DNA of 64,000 nt from the NCBI GenBank assembly GCA_966210515.1, contig CBIHLM010000005.1, positions 1 through 64,000 on the forward strand, read 5' to 3'. The notes under the pieces were generated by a model. That model was not told the origin of the DNA, made no database searches, and saw only the letters and a list, made by a program, of their open reading frames with translations. This stretch comes from Paradesertivirga sp966210515 (GTDB taxonomy: Bacteria; Bacteroidota; Bacteroidia; Sphingobacteriales; Sphingobacteriaceae). Position numbers and translations under genes: made by a program. Shown piece by piece: positions 1 to 8,235 of the stretch. The first letter of the stretch is position 1. Each line of letters starts with the position of its first letter.

Positions 1-74
1 TGGTTATTCTCTGGGCTATGTTAAATCCAAAGTTTCATCTTAGAAACCAGCTTACAATTGTGATTAGTATGCAA

Positions 75-314
75 TTATTCTTTAATTAATTCTGTTTCAT
101 CTGGCAATAATTCAGCCAAACATCCAAATGTGTTTAAAAATTCAATAAGTATTTCGCTCTGGATGATGCCGGATTCAAATTCAACGCGTAAAATATTATC
201 GCAATCATCCAGATCGAAATTTGCAATATAGCCGCAAAATACCGTTTGCACTTCCTCAATGAGCTTTTGTGCGTCCCACCGATGGGTGATATTCGTTTTA
301 AAGACTTCAATCAT
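75..314 (-). CDS. Small HMA-fold-like hypothetical protein
   Basis: A 79-residue soluble protein with no signal peptide. The predicted order is strand (IEVFKTNI), helix (DAQKLIEEVQ), strands around residues 28-46, helix (SEILIEFLNTF) and a final strand, which resembles the ferredoxin-like fold of heavy-metal-associated (HMA) domains. The CXXC metal-binding pair of that family is absent; single cysteines sit in VFCGY, DDCDN and FGCLA. Function is not recognised. It stands alone, with DoxX upstream on the same strand about 40 bp away, so co-transcription is possible. Confidence 0.6.
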   Translation of the reverse strand: MIEVFKTNITHRWDAQKLIEEVQTVFCGYIANFDLDDCDNILRVEFESGIIQSEILIEFLNTFGCLAELLPDETELIKE

Positions 315-352
315 AACCTCTAATTAAAAATGTAGAGGGAAATTTTCACCTC

Positions 353-769
353 TTAAAGTTCCTTCGGCTTAAACAACAGTCTGTCAACAGAATATTTTCC
401 GCCTCCCAGTACAAAAACTACAATAGATAAAAGGAGAAATACAAAGGCTAGTTCTTTTACCTGAAAAGGATCTTTGCCATGAGCTACAAAGTAAGCAACG
501 AACATAGCAATGAAGATTGGAATGACCGATAAGCGTGTTAAGAATCCGAAGACTAAAAATAGTCCGCAAAATAGTTCGGCAAAGATTACCAGATTGAAAG
601 ATAATTTTACCCCGATGCCTATCAGGTCTGTAAACATTGGCAAAATCTGATCGTATGCTATGATTTTGGTATATCCATGATAAGTCATTAAACCGCCTAA
701 AATCAATCGTAATAAAAGAGCCGATAAATCTGTGTTAAGTGGCGGGTAAGAAAGAAAGTTCCTTTTCAT
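353..769 (-). CDS. DoxX family membrane protein
   Basis: A 138-residue protein with four hydrophobic segments at about residues 14-33, 53-72, 74-96 and 106-125, the usual DoxX size and topology. The segment LLLRLILGGLMTYHGYTKI near the N-terminus is characteristic (arginine in the first helix followed by a G-rich HGxxK patch). DoxX proteins are inner-membrane proteins with poorly defined roles, linked in some bacteria to thiosulfate oxidation or to redox stress. No partner gene is adjacent, so no specific role can be assigned. Confidence 0.85.
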   Translation of the reverse strand: MKRNFLSYPPLNTDLSALLLRLILGGLMTYHGYTKIIAYDQILPMFTDLIGIGVKLSFNLVIFAELFCGLFLVFGFLTRLSVIPIFIAMFVAYFVAHGKDPFQVKELAFVFLLLSIVVFVLGGGKYSVDRLLFKPKEL

Positions 770-940
770 GTTGTTAATCGTATGTGTGTTATTGTTTAAA
801 TGTTGTTTTTTAGGATGAATTTATATTAATAAAATTTGTTAAACCCGTTTTATATCGATGTGATTTTAAAACAGTTTTAGTGTGATAATGATTCTCTTTA
901 GATAGCGATCCGGGATTAGTACATCTCGGATGCGGGCAAT

Positions 941-1366
941 TTAAGATTTATATTCGTAACTCACCATCCATTGTACGCCGAATCTGTCGGTAAGCATTCC
1001 AAAATATGATCCCCAAAAGGCCTTTTGCATTGGCATTATGGCTTGCCCACCATCAGAAAGAGCGTTAAATACCTGATCTGCCTCACCTTCGCTGTTAACA
1101 TCTAAGGACAGGTAGAAGTTATTTCCCGTGGTTAACTTTTGCCCCATTGATTCAAGTGCGTCTGTGCCCATGAGAATATTTCCATTGCCGATAGGCAATG
1201 CAATGTGCATGATTTTCTCAGCATCCTCTGCCGATACTTTGCTGCCTTCGGGCATATCTTTATATCGCTGAAGAGCTAAAAATTCTCCACCAAGTACAGA
1301 TTTATAGAGGTTAAATGCTTCTTCAGCTGTCCCCGGAAAGTTTAGATAAGGATTGATAGTTGCCAT
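941..1366 (-). CDS. VOC family protein (PhnB/glyoxalase-like)
   Basis: A 141-residue cytosolic protein of the vicinal oxygen chelate superfamily, in the PhnB-like group often annotated as a 3-demethylubiquinone-9 methyltransferase-like domain. The opening INPYLNFPGTAEEAFNLYKS and the region GNILMGTDALES are typical, as is the late WGSYFGMLTDRFGVQWMVSY, which carries the second beta-alpha-beta metal-binding module. Substrate unknown. A TAAATTTG sequence on the minus strand at 1555-1562 matches the Bacteroidetes -7 consensus and may be its promoter. Confidence 0.85.
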   Translation of the reverse strand: MATINPYLNFPGTAEEAFNLYKSVLGGEFLALQRYKDMPEGSKVSAEDAEKIMHIALPIGNGNILMGTDALESMGQKLTTGNNFYLSLDVNSEGEADQVFNALSDGGQAIMPMQKAFWGSYFGMLTDRFGVQWMVSYEYKS

Positions 1367-1656
1367 GATATTTATGTTTTAGATGTTAACAGAGATTTCT
1401 TTCATCAGTTCTGCTCAATAATAAACCAATTTTCGAAATGATCGCAGTTCGTCCTGTCATCCTAATTATGGGGTTTTCCCCCTTTCTTTTATCTGTTTTT
1501 AAGAAGCCGGGATCAATTATGATTGTGCCTGTCATGATACTATTATTAACGATACAAATTTAACCGGGAAGATAAAATTAAAAAGGGGGTGATTGCGAAA
1601 TAAAAAGGGTGCGAAGCGACAATCAAATTTAAGAAAACGATAGTGACGATATCTCT

Positions 1657-2343
1657 TTATTCGCAGTTAACCGCGGAGTTGGTGCTAACAGCGTGCGATA
1701 CGTATGGAAGATCAATATTCAATCCCCGCGTCATTAAAAAGCTTCCGGCAATTAAAAACAAAATGGGTACAAGATAAGCCGGGGCCTTAAATCTTCTGAA
1801 AAATAAAGGTGAAATTGCTGTCAAGAATAATAAAGGAATCGTGCCAAGTCCAAAGAAGACCATGAATTCGCCTGCTTCAACAGCTGTGTTTAAATTTACC
1901 GCTTGCGCTAAGGCAATATATGTAATGCCGCAAGGAAGGATTCCATTTAAAGATCCAGCTACAAAGCTGCCATATGGCTTGCTGATATTTTTGCTTAGTA
2001 AGGGAGTGATGTAATTTAAGACTTTCGCTGAAAATCTGTTGCTTCGGTTTTTTTTGTTTGCCAAAAAGTGGTTTATGCCCGATATAAACAAAAAAGCGCC
2101 GGTGATAAATGATAAAATTTGTTGCAATCCCAGCAATGCGAAACCAGTTCCGATGGATCCGATCAGCAAGCCTAGAATTCCATACATCATAATTCGGCCA
2201 AGCTGATATACCAGACGCTGCAGGACAGAGAGCCAGATTGATTGTCCGGAAAAAGGAAGCGCCAGAATTAATGGTCCGCACATGGCCACGCAATGCAAGC
2301 TGCCAAACAAGCCCGTATAAAATGCTAGCGCCTGATAACTCAT
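1657..2343 (-). CDS. TauE/SafE-like membrane protein, last gene of cco operon
   Basis: A 228-residue polytopic inner-membrane protein with about six hydrophobic segments, of the sulfite exporter TauE/SafE (UreH/DsbD-like transmembrane) family. The first segment contains GSLHCVAMCGPL, the conserved CxxxC-GP signature of this group, and a second GP-type patch (NGILPCGITYIA) follows near residue 135. Its ATG overlaps the stop of ccoH (ATGA), so it is translationally coupled. In Bacteroidetes this family commonly closes the cbb3 oxidase operon. A role in copper or thiol handling during oxidase assembly is an inference. Confidence 0.8.
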   Translation of the reverse strand: MSYQALAFYTGLFGSLHCVAMCGPLILALPFSGQSIWLSVLQRLVYQLGRIMMYGILGLLIGSIGTGFALLGLQQILSFITGAFLFISGINHFLANKKNRSNRFSAKVLNYITPLLSKNISKPYGSFVAGSLNGILPCGITYIALAQAVNLNTAVEAGEFMVFFGLGTIPLLFLTAISPLFFRRFKAPAYLVPILFLIAGSFLMTRGLNIDLPYVSHAVSTNSAVNCE

Positions 2344-2765
2344 GGCATTATAATTTCCTTTTCGAACAGGTATTCCTGATCATTAATAGTATAATCCATT
2401 GAAAGCCGCCATGGTCCACTTTTTAGTTCATCCCCGGGAATTTGAATGTTGAAGTCATGATCTGTCTGACGTATAAATGTGGTATCCAATGTGGCATCCG
2501 ACATTCGTTTAAAAGTTAGTTTACAAACAGCAGCGCTAGTAAAACTTATAACCAGGCCCGCGTCCTCCGTTTCAATGGCCGGTACAACGGAGTCTGCAAT
2601 AGCTAACTGCTTTGCATCGTATTTTTTGCTGTAGTTTATGCCTTGTTCGTAATAGTCTTTTTCAACCAAGGCATCGCTGTTGCTGAATATCATTTTAAGA
2701 CTCAGCGTGAGTATAAAAGCCATAAAGAGGCCCATTGCGATCATTAATTTCGTTCCCCAATTCAT
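2340..2765 (-). CDS. ccoH: CcoH/FixH family cbb3 oxidase assembly protein
   Basis: A 141-residue protein with one N-terminal membrane anchor (GTKLMIAMGLFMAFILTLSLKM) and a periplasmic Ig-like domain, as in FixH/CcoH, which helps assemble cbb3 oxidase. The motif DALVEKDYYEQGINY is typical of the family. I chose the ATG giving MNWGTK, four bases after the ccoG stop; an upstream ATG at 2786 would add seven residues and overlap ccoG. The stop overlaps the start of the TauE/SafE-like gene by four bases, so the cco genes are tightly packed. Confidence 0.85.
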   Translation of the reverse strand: MNWGTKLMIAMGLFMAFILTLSLKMIFSNSDALVEKDYYEQGINYSKKYDAKQLAIADSVVPAIETEDAGLVISFTSAAVCKLTFKRMSDATLDTTFIRQTDHDFNIQIPGDELKSGPWRLSMDYTINDQEYLFEKEIIMP

Positions 2766-2769
2766 AATA

Positions 2770-4146
2770 TTAGTTTGGTGGTGCAATAAATGTGGTATTT
2801 ACTTTTTCTATGATTTTGCCATCAGAGAGTACATTAAATTCTACATCAGACTTGTATTTCGAAATCTCTTTTTGCGGTCTGATGATAAAAAAGGTGAGTT
2901 TTATACTTTCTCCTTTTTTAATAATATCTTCTTTTCGGATAAACTGAATCTTTGTTCCATTTTGTGCAGGTACTAACTCGAACTTAACAGGATTTGCTGT
3001 TTTGTTGATAAGTTCCGCGTTGTACAGATTACTTACTGTGCCGTCGGGGCGTTGCTGGTATAAAGTTCCTCCCGCTCTTAAAACAACGGTTTCGATATCG
3101 GTGCGATTGATTAATAAAATCGTTAATGCGGACACTAAAATGGCTAAGATTGCTGCATAGCCATAAATTCGTTTACTAAAGCTGAAAGGCTGGCGACTGG
3201 TAATCTGCTCCTCGGATTTAAACCCGATAAGTCTTGCGGGCTTATTGATTTTTTCCATCACCATGTCGCAGGCATCGATACAAAGTGTACAATTGATGCA
3301 CTCCAGCTGGGTTCCTTCGCGAATGTCGATCCCGGTAGGGCACACCTGCACGCAAATGTTGCAGTCGATGCAATCGCCAAGCCCGACGTTAAGCGTTTCA
3401 TCGCGATTTAATTTACCCCGCGGTTCACCGCGTTCGTAGTCATAAGCCACAACCAAGCTCTTGTTGTCGAGTAAAACTCCCTGTAATCTTCCATAAGGGC
3501 AAATAACTGTGCAAACAACTTCACGGAGACGGGCAAAAACGAGATAAAATGCAATGGTGAAAATAACGATGGCAAGGAAGCCAGAGATATGCTGGCCGAT
3601 TGGCTCGCGGATGATTTGGAACAATGCTTCCGTGCCAATTATATAAGCCAAAAATATATTTGCAATCAGGAATGAAATCAGGGCGAATATGGCATGTTTG
3701 GTTCCTTTTTTGAAAAATTTTTCAAGCGTTAAGGGAGAGGCATCCAGCTTTCGTTGTTTTACCGAATCGCCCTCTATCCAATATTCTATTTTACGGAAAA
3801 GCATCTCCATGAAAATAGTTTGCGGACAAGCCCAGCCGCACCAAACTCTCCCGAAAACCACGGTAAAAAGTATAATAAATACCAGGAAGGTAAGCATGGC
3901 CAGAACGAAAAGATGGAAGTCTTGCGGCCAAAAGACAACACCAAAGAACACAAACTTTCTTTCCAGGATGTTAAGCAGGATGAGTTGTTCGCCGTTGATT
4001 TTTATAAATGGCCCGGAAAATAACAGAGCTAAAAGTATATAACTAACCCAGTTACGGTATTGATAAAGTTTGCCGTTTATGAGCTTGGGATAAATCCAGG
4101 CTCTGGGTTTTTTATCAGTGTTTCTGCTAGTTGCTGTGTGTCCCAT
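2770..4146 (-). CDS. ccoG: Cytochrome c oxidase accessory protein CcoG (FixG/RdxA)
   Basis: A 458-residue polytopic protein with five or so membrane segments. It has an early VWCGWACPQT motif and two 4Fe-4S ferredoxin motifs in the middle, GDCIDCNICVQVCPTGID followed closely by CINCTLCIDAC. A C-terminal Ig-like domain makes up the last 110 residues. This order is diagnostic for CcoG/FixG, which reduces Cu(II) to Cu(I) for loading the binuclear centre of cbb3 oxidase. Length is normal. It lies between ccoP and ccoH in the usual Bacteroidetes order, with an 83-bp gap after ccoP. Confidence 0.95.
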   Translation of the reverse strand: MGHTATSRNTDKKPRAWIYPKLINGKLYQYRNWVSYILLALLFSGPFIKINGEQLILLNILERKFVFFGVVFWPQDFHLFVLAMLTFLVFIILFTVVFGRVWCGWACPQTIFMEMLFRKIEYWIEGDSVKQRKLDASPLTLEKFFKKGTKHAIFALISFLIANIFLAYIIGTEALFQIIREPIGQHISGFLAIVIFTIAFYLVFARLREVVCTVICPYGRLQGVLLDNKSLVVAYDYERGEPRGKLNRDETLNVGLGDCIDCNICVQVCPTGIDIREGTQLECINCTLCIDACDMVMEKINKPARLIGFKSEEQITSRQPFSFSKRIYGYAAILAILVSALTILLINRTDIETVVLRAGGTLYQQRPDGTVSNLYNAELINKTANPVKFELVPAQNGTKIQFIRKEDIIKKGESIKLTFFIIRPQKEISKYKSDVEFNVLSDGKIIEKVNTTFIAPPN

Positions 4147-4229
4147 CTTATCATTCTATCAAATACATCTTCTTTCGGCAAAGGAGAGATTATTAAAGAG
4201 CCTCTAAACTCTCTAATAATCTCCAATAA

Positions 4230-5126
4230 CTAACCTTCTTTTTCTCCCTGCGGAGCTTTGGCGTTTGCGGGATTTGACCCTTTCAATGAATTAATGAAAT
4301 TAGAGACATCTGCAATTTGCTTTGGACTTAGAGTTTTTTCCCAGGAGATCATTCCTTTTTCGGGAATTCCATATTTTATGGTCTTAAATACCTTATTTAT
4401 AGATCCTCCGTGCAACCAGTATTCGTCTGTTAAGTTCGGCCCAACAACACCCTGCCCCTTGTCTCCATGGCAGGCAACGCAATTGGTATTATAAATTGCC
4501 TGACCTGCGGAAATAACCGCTGCGTCGGTACTTTCCGTTACCGAGTTTTCGTCGATAATATTTGCAGCTTTTGCCAGATAAGCTTTTTTAGCTTCTTCAG
4601 CTTCCATTATTTCTGTTGCATACTCTTCATCCTGAAGTTGTCCCCAATCGAAAACATGATAGTAAAACATATATCCAACAGCGATGACCATTGTAGCATA
4701 AAACAGATACATAAACCAGGCTGGGGTAGGATTGTCCAGCTCCTTAATGCCATCAAACTCATGTTCAAGTTCAATGTCTTTTTCTTCCGACAAAGGCTTT
4801 AACTCCAGTACTTTAGTCCAAATACTGGGTTTGTTCTTTTTCATGTTAACCCATTCATGATATTCAAGTTGTTTAACCTCTTCTTTAACGAATGGCGTAG
4901 GATTCAGAAGCTCTTTTGAAAGGCTGTTAAATGTTTTAAGCAAGGTTAGCGCAACCACTAACAATATAAGAATGGTACCGGCAAAAGCAATAATTAGCAG
5001 GTTCCAATAAATGTCACCAGAACTGGTGCTTATTGCTTCTGTTGCTGTTTCAGCTTTTTCGCTGGTTTGAGCAAATGCAGATACTGCGATGAATAAAAAG
5101 GTGATGATTGTTAGAAGTGATTTCAT
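4230..5126 (-). CDS. ccoP: Cytochrome c oxidase cbb3-type subunit III (CcoP), single haem
   Basis: A 298-residue subunit with a signal peptide (ending AVSAFAQ), a membrane segment at about residues 39-64 and a second at about 136-158, then one cytochrome c domain with the haem site NCVACHGDKG at about residue 215. The distal ligand is probably the methionine in PEKGMISW. Proteobacterial CcoP carries two haems; this one has only one CXXCH, as is common in Bacteroidetes. Its ATG overlaps the stop of the upstream ccoQ-like gene by four bases (ATGA). It passes electrons to the CcoNO catalytic unit. Confidence 0.95.
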   Translation of the reverse strand: MKSLLTIITFLFIAVSAFAQTSEKAETATEAISTSSGDIYWNLLIIAFAGTILILLVVALTLLKTFNSLSKELLNPTPFVKEEVKQLEYHEWVNMKKNKPSIWTKVLELKPLSEEKDIELEHEFDGIKELDNPTPAWFMYLFYATMVIAVGYMFYYHVFDWGQLQDEEYATEIMEAEEAKKAYLAKAANIIDENSVTESTDAAVISAGQAIYNTNCVACHGDKGQGVVGPNLTDEYWLHGGSINKVFKTIKYGIPEKGMISWEKTLSPKQIADVSNFINSLKGSNPANAKAPQGEKEG

Positions 5127-5296
5127 AAGTCTTGATTATCGTCGTTTAACGGAAGCTCACTCATGTGTTTAATGTGGTCTTTGTTCATCTTGAATAGCAT
5201 CAAGCCTACCAGGATAAAGAATATCAGAAATATCCACAAAGATGTTATGAGGTAGATATTGCTGTCTGTAACTGTATTTAAAAACTGTTTAAACAT
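5123..5296 (-). CDS. ccoQ: CcoQ-like small membrane subunit
   Basis: A 57-residue reading frame found by hand between ccoNO and ccoP. It starts MFKQFLNTVT, has one strong hydrophobic helix (ISLW-type segment IYLITSLWIFLIFFILVGL at residues 14-32) and ends in a short charged tail. Size, position and topology fit CcoQ, the small subunit that stabilises cbb3 oxidase. The stop TGA overlaps the ATG of ccoP by four bases, indicating translational coupling. Sequence similarity in this family is low, so the call rests on context. Confidence 0.75.
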   Translation of the reverse strand: MFKQFLNTVTDSNIYLITSLWIFLIFFILVGLMLFKMNKDHIKHMSELPLNDDNQDL

Positions 5297-5349
5297 GGTT
5301 TTACGTAATAATTAAATGATAAAATCTCAAGTTCGCCGCAGGCGTGTAT

Positions 5350-7479
5350 TTACTGAATACTCGCCTGTTTTTCGGCTTTAATATCTGTTCCCAGGCGTTG
5401 CAGATAAGCAATCACCGCAATGATTTCTCTGTCGCTTTTAACCTTTATATTATCGGCAGCAAGGTTTTTAGCGATCATCTCTGCTTGTTGCTGCAATTTG
5501 TTGTTGGCCCTTTCTTCGAAACCATCTTCGTATGGAACGCCCAGGGTACGCATCGCCGAAATTTTAGAAGCGGTTGTGCTGATATCCATTTGCTGGTCAA
5601 TAAGCCATGGGTAAGAAGGCATGATACTTCCCGGCGACATGGTAGTAGGATCTAGCAAGTGATTGAAATGCCATGCGTTAGAATATTTTCCGCCTTCGCG
5701 ATGTAAATCTGGTCCGGTGCGTTTAGATCCCCATAAAAATGGGTGGTCGTACACAAATTCTCCGGCCTTGCTGTATTCTCCGTATCGTTCTGTTTCTGAC
5801 CGGAATGGCCTCACCATTTGTGAGTGACAGTTTACGCAACCCTCGCGGATATAAATATCACGGCCCTGCAGTTCGAGCGGTGAATACGGTTTCACACTTG
5901 CGATGGTCGGCACATTAGAGCTTACCATAAACGTTGGCATCATTTCAACCATCCCGCCAATCAGAATCACGATTAGCGACAAAACCAAAAACATCATCGG
6001 CTTACGCTCAAGACCGCGGTGCCAGGTTTTTTCACTTGCATGTGGTACAAAAACCGGTGCGAGAGGCATTGCTTCAGCCGGTTCGTTTGCTAGCAGGACT
6101 CCTTTGTTTACAGTTTTTATCAGGTTATAGGTCATAACCAGTACTCCGGCAAGGTATAAACCACCGCCGACAGCTCTAAACATGTGCATCGGGATAATTT
6201 GCAAGGTGCTTTCTAAAAATCCCGGGTGTTTTAACATTCCTTCCGGAGTAAATTCTTTTAGCATCAACCCTTGAGTAAATCCTGCCCAATACATCGGTAC
6301 GGCGTAAAATAAGATTCCAAATGTTCCTATCCAGAAATGGAAACCTGCCAGTTTTTTTGAATAAAGTTCGGTTTGATAAATTCGTGGTATCAACCAGTAT
6401 AAAATAGCGAAGGTTAAGAAGCCATTCCAGCCAAGAGCTCCAACATGTACGTGCGCAACGATCCAGTCGGAAAAATGTGCGATGGCATTAATTTGCTTAA
6501 ATGATAGCATCGGACCTTCAAATGTGGCCATACCGTAAGCAGTTAATCCAACTACCATAAACTTTAGCGTGGCGTCGTCCCGTACCTTGTCCCATGCCCC
6601 GCGAAGCGTAAGTAAACCGTTGATCATGCCGCCCCAGCTTGGTGCAATAAGCATAATCGAAAACACAATACCCAGAGATTGAGCCCAGCCCGGTAATGAG
6701 CTATACAACAAATGGTGCGGCCCGGCCCAGATATAAATAAATATAAGCGACCAAAAGTGAAGGATACTAAGTTTGTAGGAATACACCGGCCTGTTCGCCA
6801 TTTTTGGCAGAAAGTAATACATCATACCCAGGTAAGGTGTGGTTAAGAAAAAGGCAACAGCATTATGCCCGTACCACCATTGAACCAGGGCGTCCTGTAC
6901 GCCTGCGTATAAATAATAGCTCTTAAAGGCCGAAATCGGTAATTGAAAAGAGTTTACAATGTGCAAAACTGCCACTGTTACGAACGTTGCGATGTAAAAC
7001 CAAATGGCAACATACATGTGCTGTTCGCGGCGTTTGATAATAGTACCAAACATATTGATCCCGAAAACTACCCAGATAAGAGTAATAGCGATGTCAATTG
7101 GCCATTCGAGTTCCGCATATTCATGCGAAGTTGTTAAACCCAGCGGCAGTGTTATAACCGCCGAAACAATTATCAGCTGCCAGCCCCAAAAATGTATTTT
7201 GCTTAAAGTATCGCTAAACATCCGGGCTTTAAGAAGCCTTTGCAGCGAGTAATACACTCCCATGAAAATGGCGTTGCCTACAAAAGCGAAAATAACAGCA
7301 TTGGTGTGTAAAGGCCTGATTCTACCGAACGTGGTATATTGGTTTCCCATGTTCATGGCGGGCTCGAATAACTGCATAGCCACCAGCAAACCTACCGTCA
7401 TGCCGATAATTCCCCACACCACAGTGGCTATCCCAAAGTCTCGTACAATTTTGTTGTCGTAATTAAATTTCTCAAGCAT
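5350..7479 (-). CDS. ccoN: cbb3-type cytochrome c oxidase, fused subunits I and II (CcoNO)
   Basis: A 709-residue fusion of the catalytic subunit CcoN (about residues 1-480, twelve helices) and the haem c subunit CcoO (about 500-709). CcoN ligands are visible: RPLHTNAVIFAF (haem b), WWYGHNAVAFF (Cu-B histidine) and VAHVHVGALGWNG (haem ligands). The CcoO part has one membrane anchor and the haem site GCVNCHSQM. Fusion of N and O is usual in Bacteroidetes. I placed the start at MLEKFNYDN; an in-frame ATG at 7551 would add a 24-residue polar extension without family support. It is the first gene of the operon; ccoS and ccoI, often next to it, are absent here. Confidence 0.95.
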   Translation of the reverse strand: MLEKFNYDNKIVRDFGIATVVWGIIGMTVGLLVAMQLFEPAMNMGNQYTTFGRIRPLHTNAVIFAFVGNAIFMGVYYSLQRLLKARMFSDTLSKIHFWGWQLIIVSAVITLPLGLTTSHEYAELEWPIDIAITLIWVVFGINMFGTIIKRREQHMYVAIWFYIATFVTVAVLHIVNSFQLPISAFKSYYLYAGVQDALVQWWYGHNAVAFFLTTPYLGMMYYFLPKMANRPVYSYKLSILHFWSLIFIYIWAGPHHLLYSSLPGWAQSLGIVFSIMLIAPSWGGMINGLLTLRGAWDKVRDDATLKFMVVGLTAYGMATFEGPMLSFKQINAIAHFSDWIVAHVHVGALGWNGFLTFAILYWLIPRIYQTELYSKKLAGFHFWIGTFGILFYAVPMYWAGFTQGLMLKEFTPEGMLKHPGFLESTLQIIPMHMFRAVGGGLYLAGVLVMTYNLIKTVNKGVLLANEPAEAMPLAPVFVPHASEKTWHRGLERKPMMFLVLSLIVILIGGMVEMMPTFMVSSNVPTIASVKPYSPLELQGRDIYIREGCVNCHSQMVRPFRSETERYGEYSKAGEFVYDHPFLWGSKRTGPDLHREGGKYSNAWHFNHLLDPTTMSPGSIMPSYPWLIDQQMDISTTASKISAMRTLGVPYEDGFEERANNKLQQQAEMIAKNLAADNIKVKSDREIIAVIAYLQRLGTDIKAEKQASIQ

Positions 7480-7502
7480 AAAGTTGAATGGATTTTCGGA
7501 TG

Positions 7503-7568
7503 TAAAGTTATTGCTAGCCGTCCAGCAGCTATGTGATACAGGTTTCGGCAAAAAGTGATTTTAATTAC
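7503..7568 (-). promoter_or_regulatory. Candidate CRP/FNR-type site and -7 element upstream of ccoNO
   Basis: At 7551-7572 a 22-bp dyad reads AAAAGTGATTT TAATTACTTTT with two mismatches; its core GTGAT-TTTA-ATTAC (7555-7568) has the half-site spacing of CRP/FNR family sites (TTGAT-N4-ATCAA). On the minus strand TAACTTTA at 7503-7510 resembles the -7 consensus TAnnTTTG. The two are about 55 bp apart, which would put the dyad near -62, an activator position. Oxygen control of cbb3 oxidase by FNR-like proteins is known elsewhere; here it is inference. Confidence 0.35.
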
Positions 7569-7743
7569 TTTTTGGGAAATGGAAATCCTTTTTCATGGAC
7601 CTGGAAGTCCCGCTTTTCCTACAAGCCGGCCTTGCCAGATGGCCGTTTGCGCTCCGGGCTTTTCGTTCAATCGGGTTTGGATGGGTAGGGCGGAGGGTTT
7701 TGGGTTATTATTGCGACAGGGTGCTTAAACACAGACGGGTTCG
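7569..7743. other. GC-rich intergenic segment with short hairpins
   Basis: This stretch between ccoNO and the next leftward gene is visibly richer in G and C than its neighbours. It contains small stem-loops, for example CGGCC (7627-7631) pairing with GGCCG (7641-7645). No coding frame with family support is visible on either strand. It may hold the terminator of the 7744-8187 gene or a decayed repeat. Confidence 0.4.
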
Positions 7744-8187
7744 CTAGATTAATCCATTTTCTTGCAAAGCGGCTTGCTCATCACCGGTGATATAAGCGAA
7801 AATTTTATGTTTATCATCTTTTGTCTGTATAAAATAGATGACATCAAATTCAATACTTCCATCTGTCAAGTCTTTCTTGATAAAAGAAGACTTCCAATGA
7901 ACTTTTACCATCGCGTGAAACTGATCTAATATGCTCGTTGATATCGCAAGGGTCTCCATAGTTGTAATACCTATACTTTTGTAGAATGAATATCCTTGAG
8001 GTATGGCTGCCCGGAAAGATTCGTCGTTTTTACCACAACTAACACCCACTGGACTAGCTTCAATAAAGCAATCCGAAAAACAGGCTGCGGTTTTTTCACT
8101 ATCCGATATTTCTCCTTTCAATGCCTGATTAAACCGCTCCGCATATTGATTAAAGAAACCTTTCAATTGAACTTCTCTGTTATCCAT
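7744..8187 (-). CDS. NTF2/SnoaL-like hypothetical protein
   Basis: A 147-residue cytosolic protein with no signal peptide. The opening helix (LKGFFNQYAERFNQALKGE) followed by a small domain with strands such as FHAMVKVHWKSSF and EFDVIYFIQTK fits the cone-shaped NTF2/SnoaL fold, whose members range from stress proteins to small enzymes. No catalytic residues can be assigned, and the assignment rests on the fold pattern only. It is followed by the GC-rich gap before ccoNO and is probably a single gene. Confidence 0.6.
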   Translation of the reverse strand: MDNREVQLKGFFNQYAERFNQALKGEISDSEKTAACFSDCFIEASPVGVSCGKNDESFRAAIPQGYSFYKSIGITTMETLAISTSILDQFHAMVKVHWKSSFIKKDLTDGSIEFDVIYFIQTKDDKHKIFAYITGDEQAALQENGLI

Positions 8188-8235
8188 GGTAAATGGGTTA
8201 TATGGTAATGCTAGTAATCAAGTCACCCTGCCTTA

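Noticed and set aside
2680..4042. Several rightward frames opposite ccoG and ccoH
   Set aside because: They are antisense shadows of well-supported genes and have no domain of their own.
5350..7551. Start of ccoNO at 7551
   Set aside because: The extra 24 residues are polar and unlike CcoN N-termini; MLEKFNYDN at 7479 fits the family.
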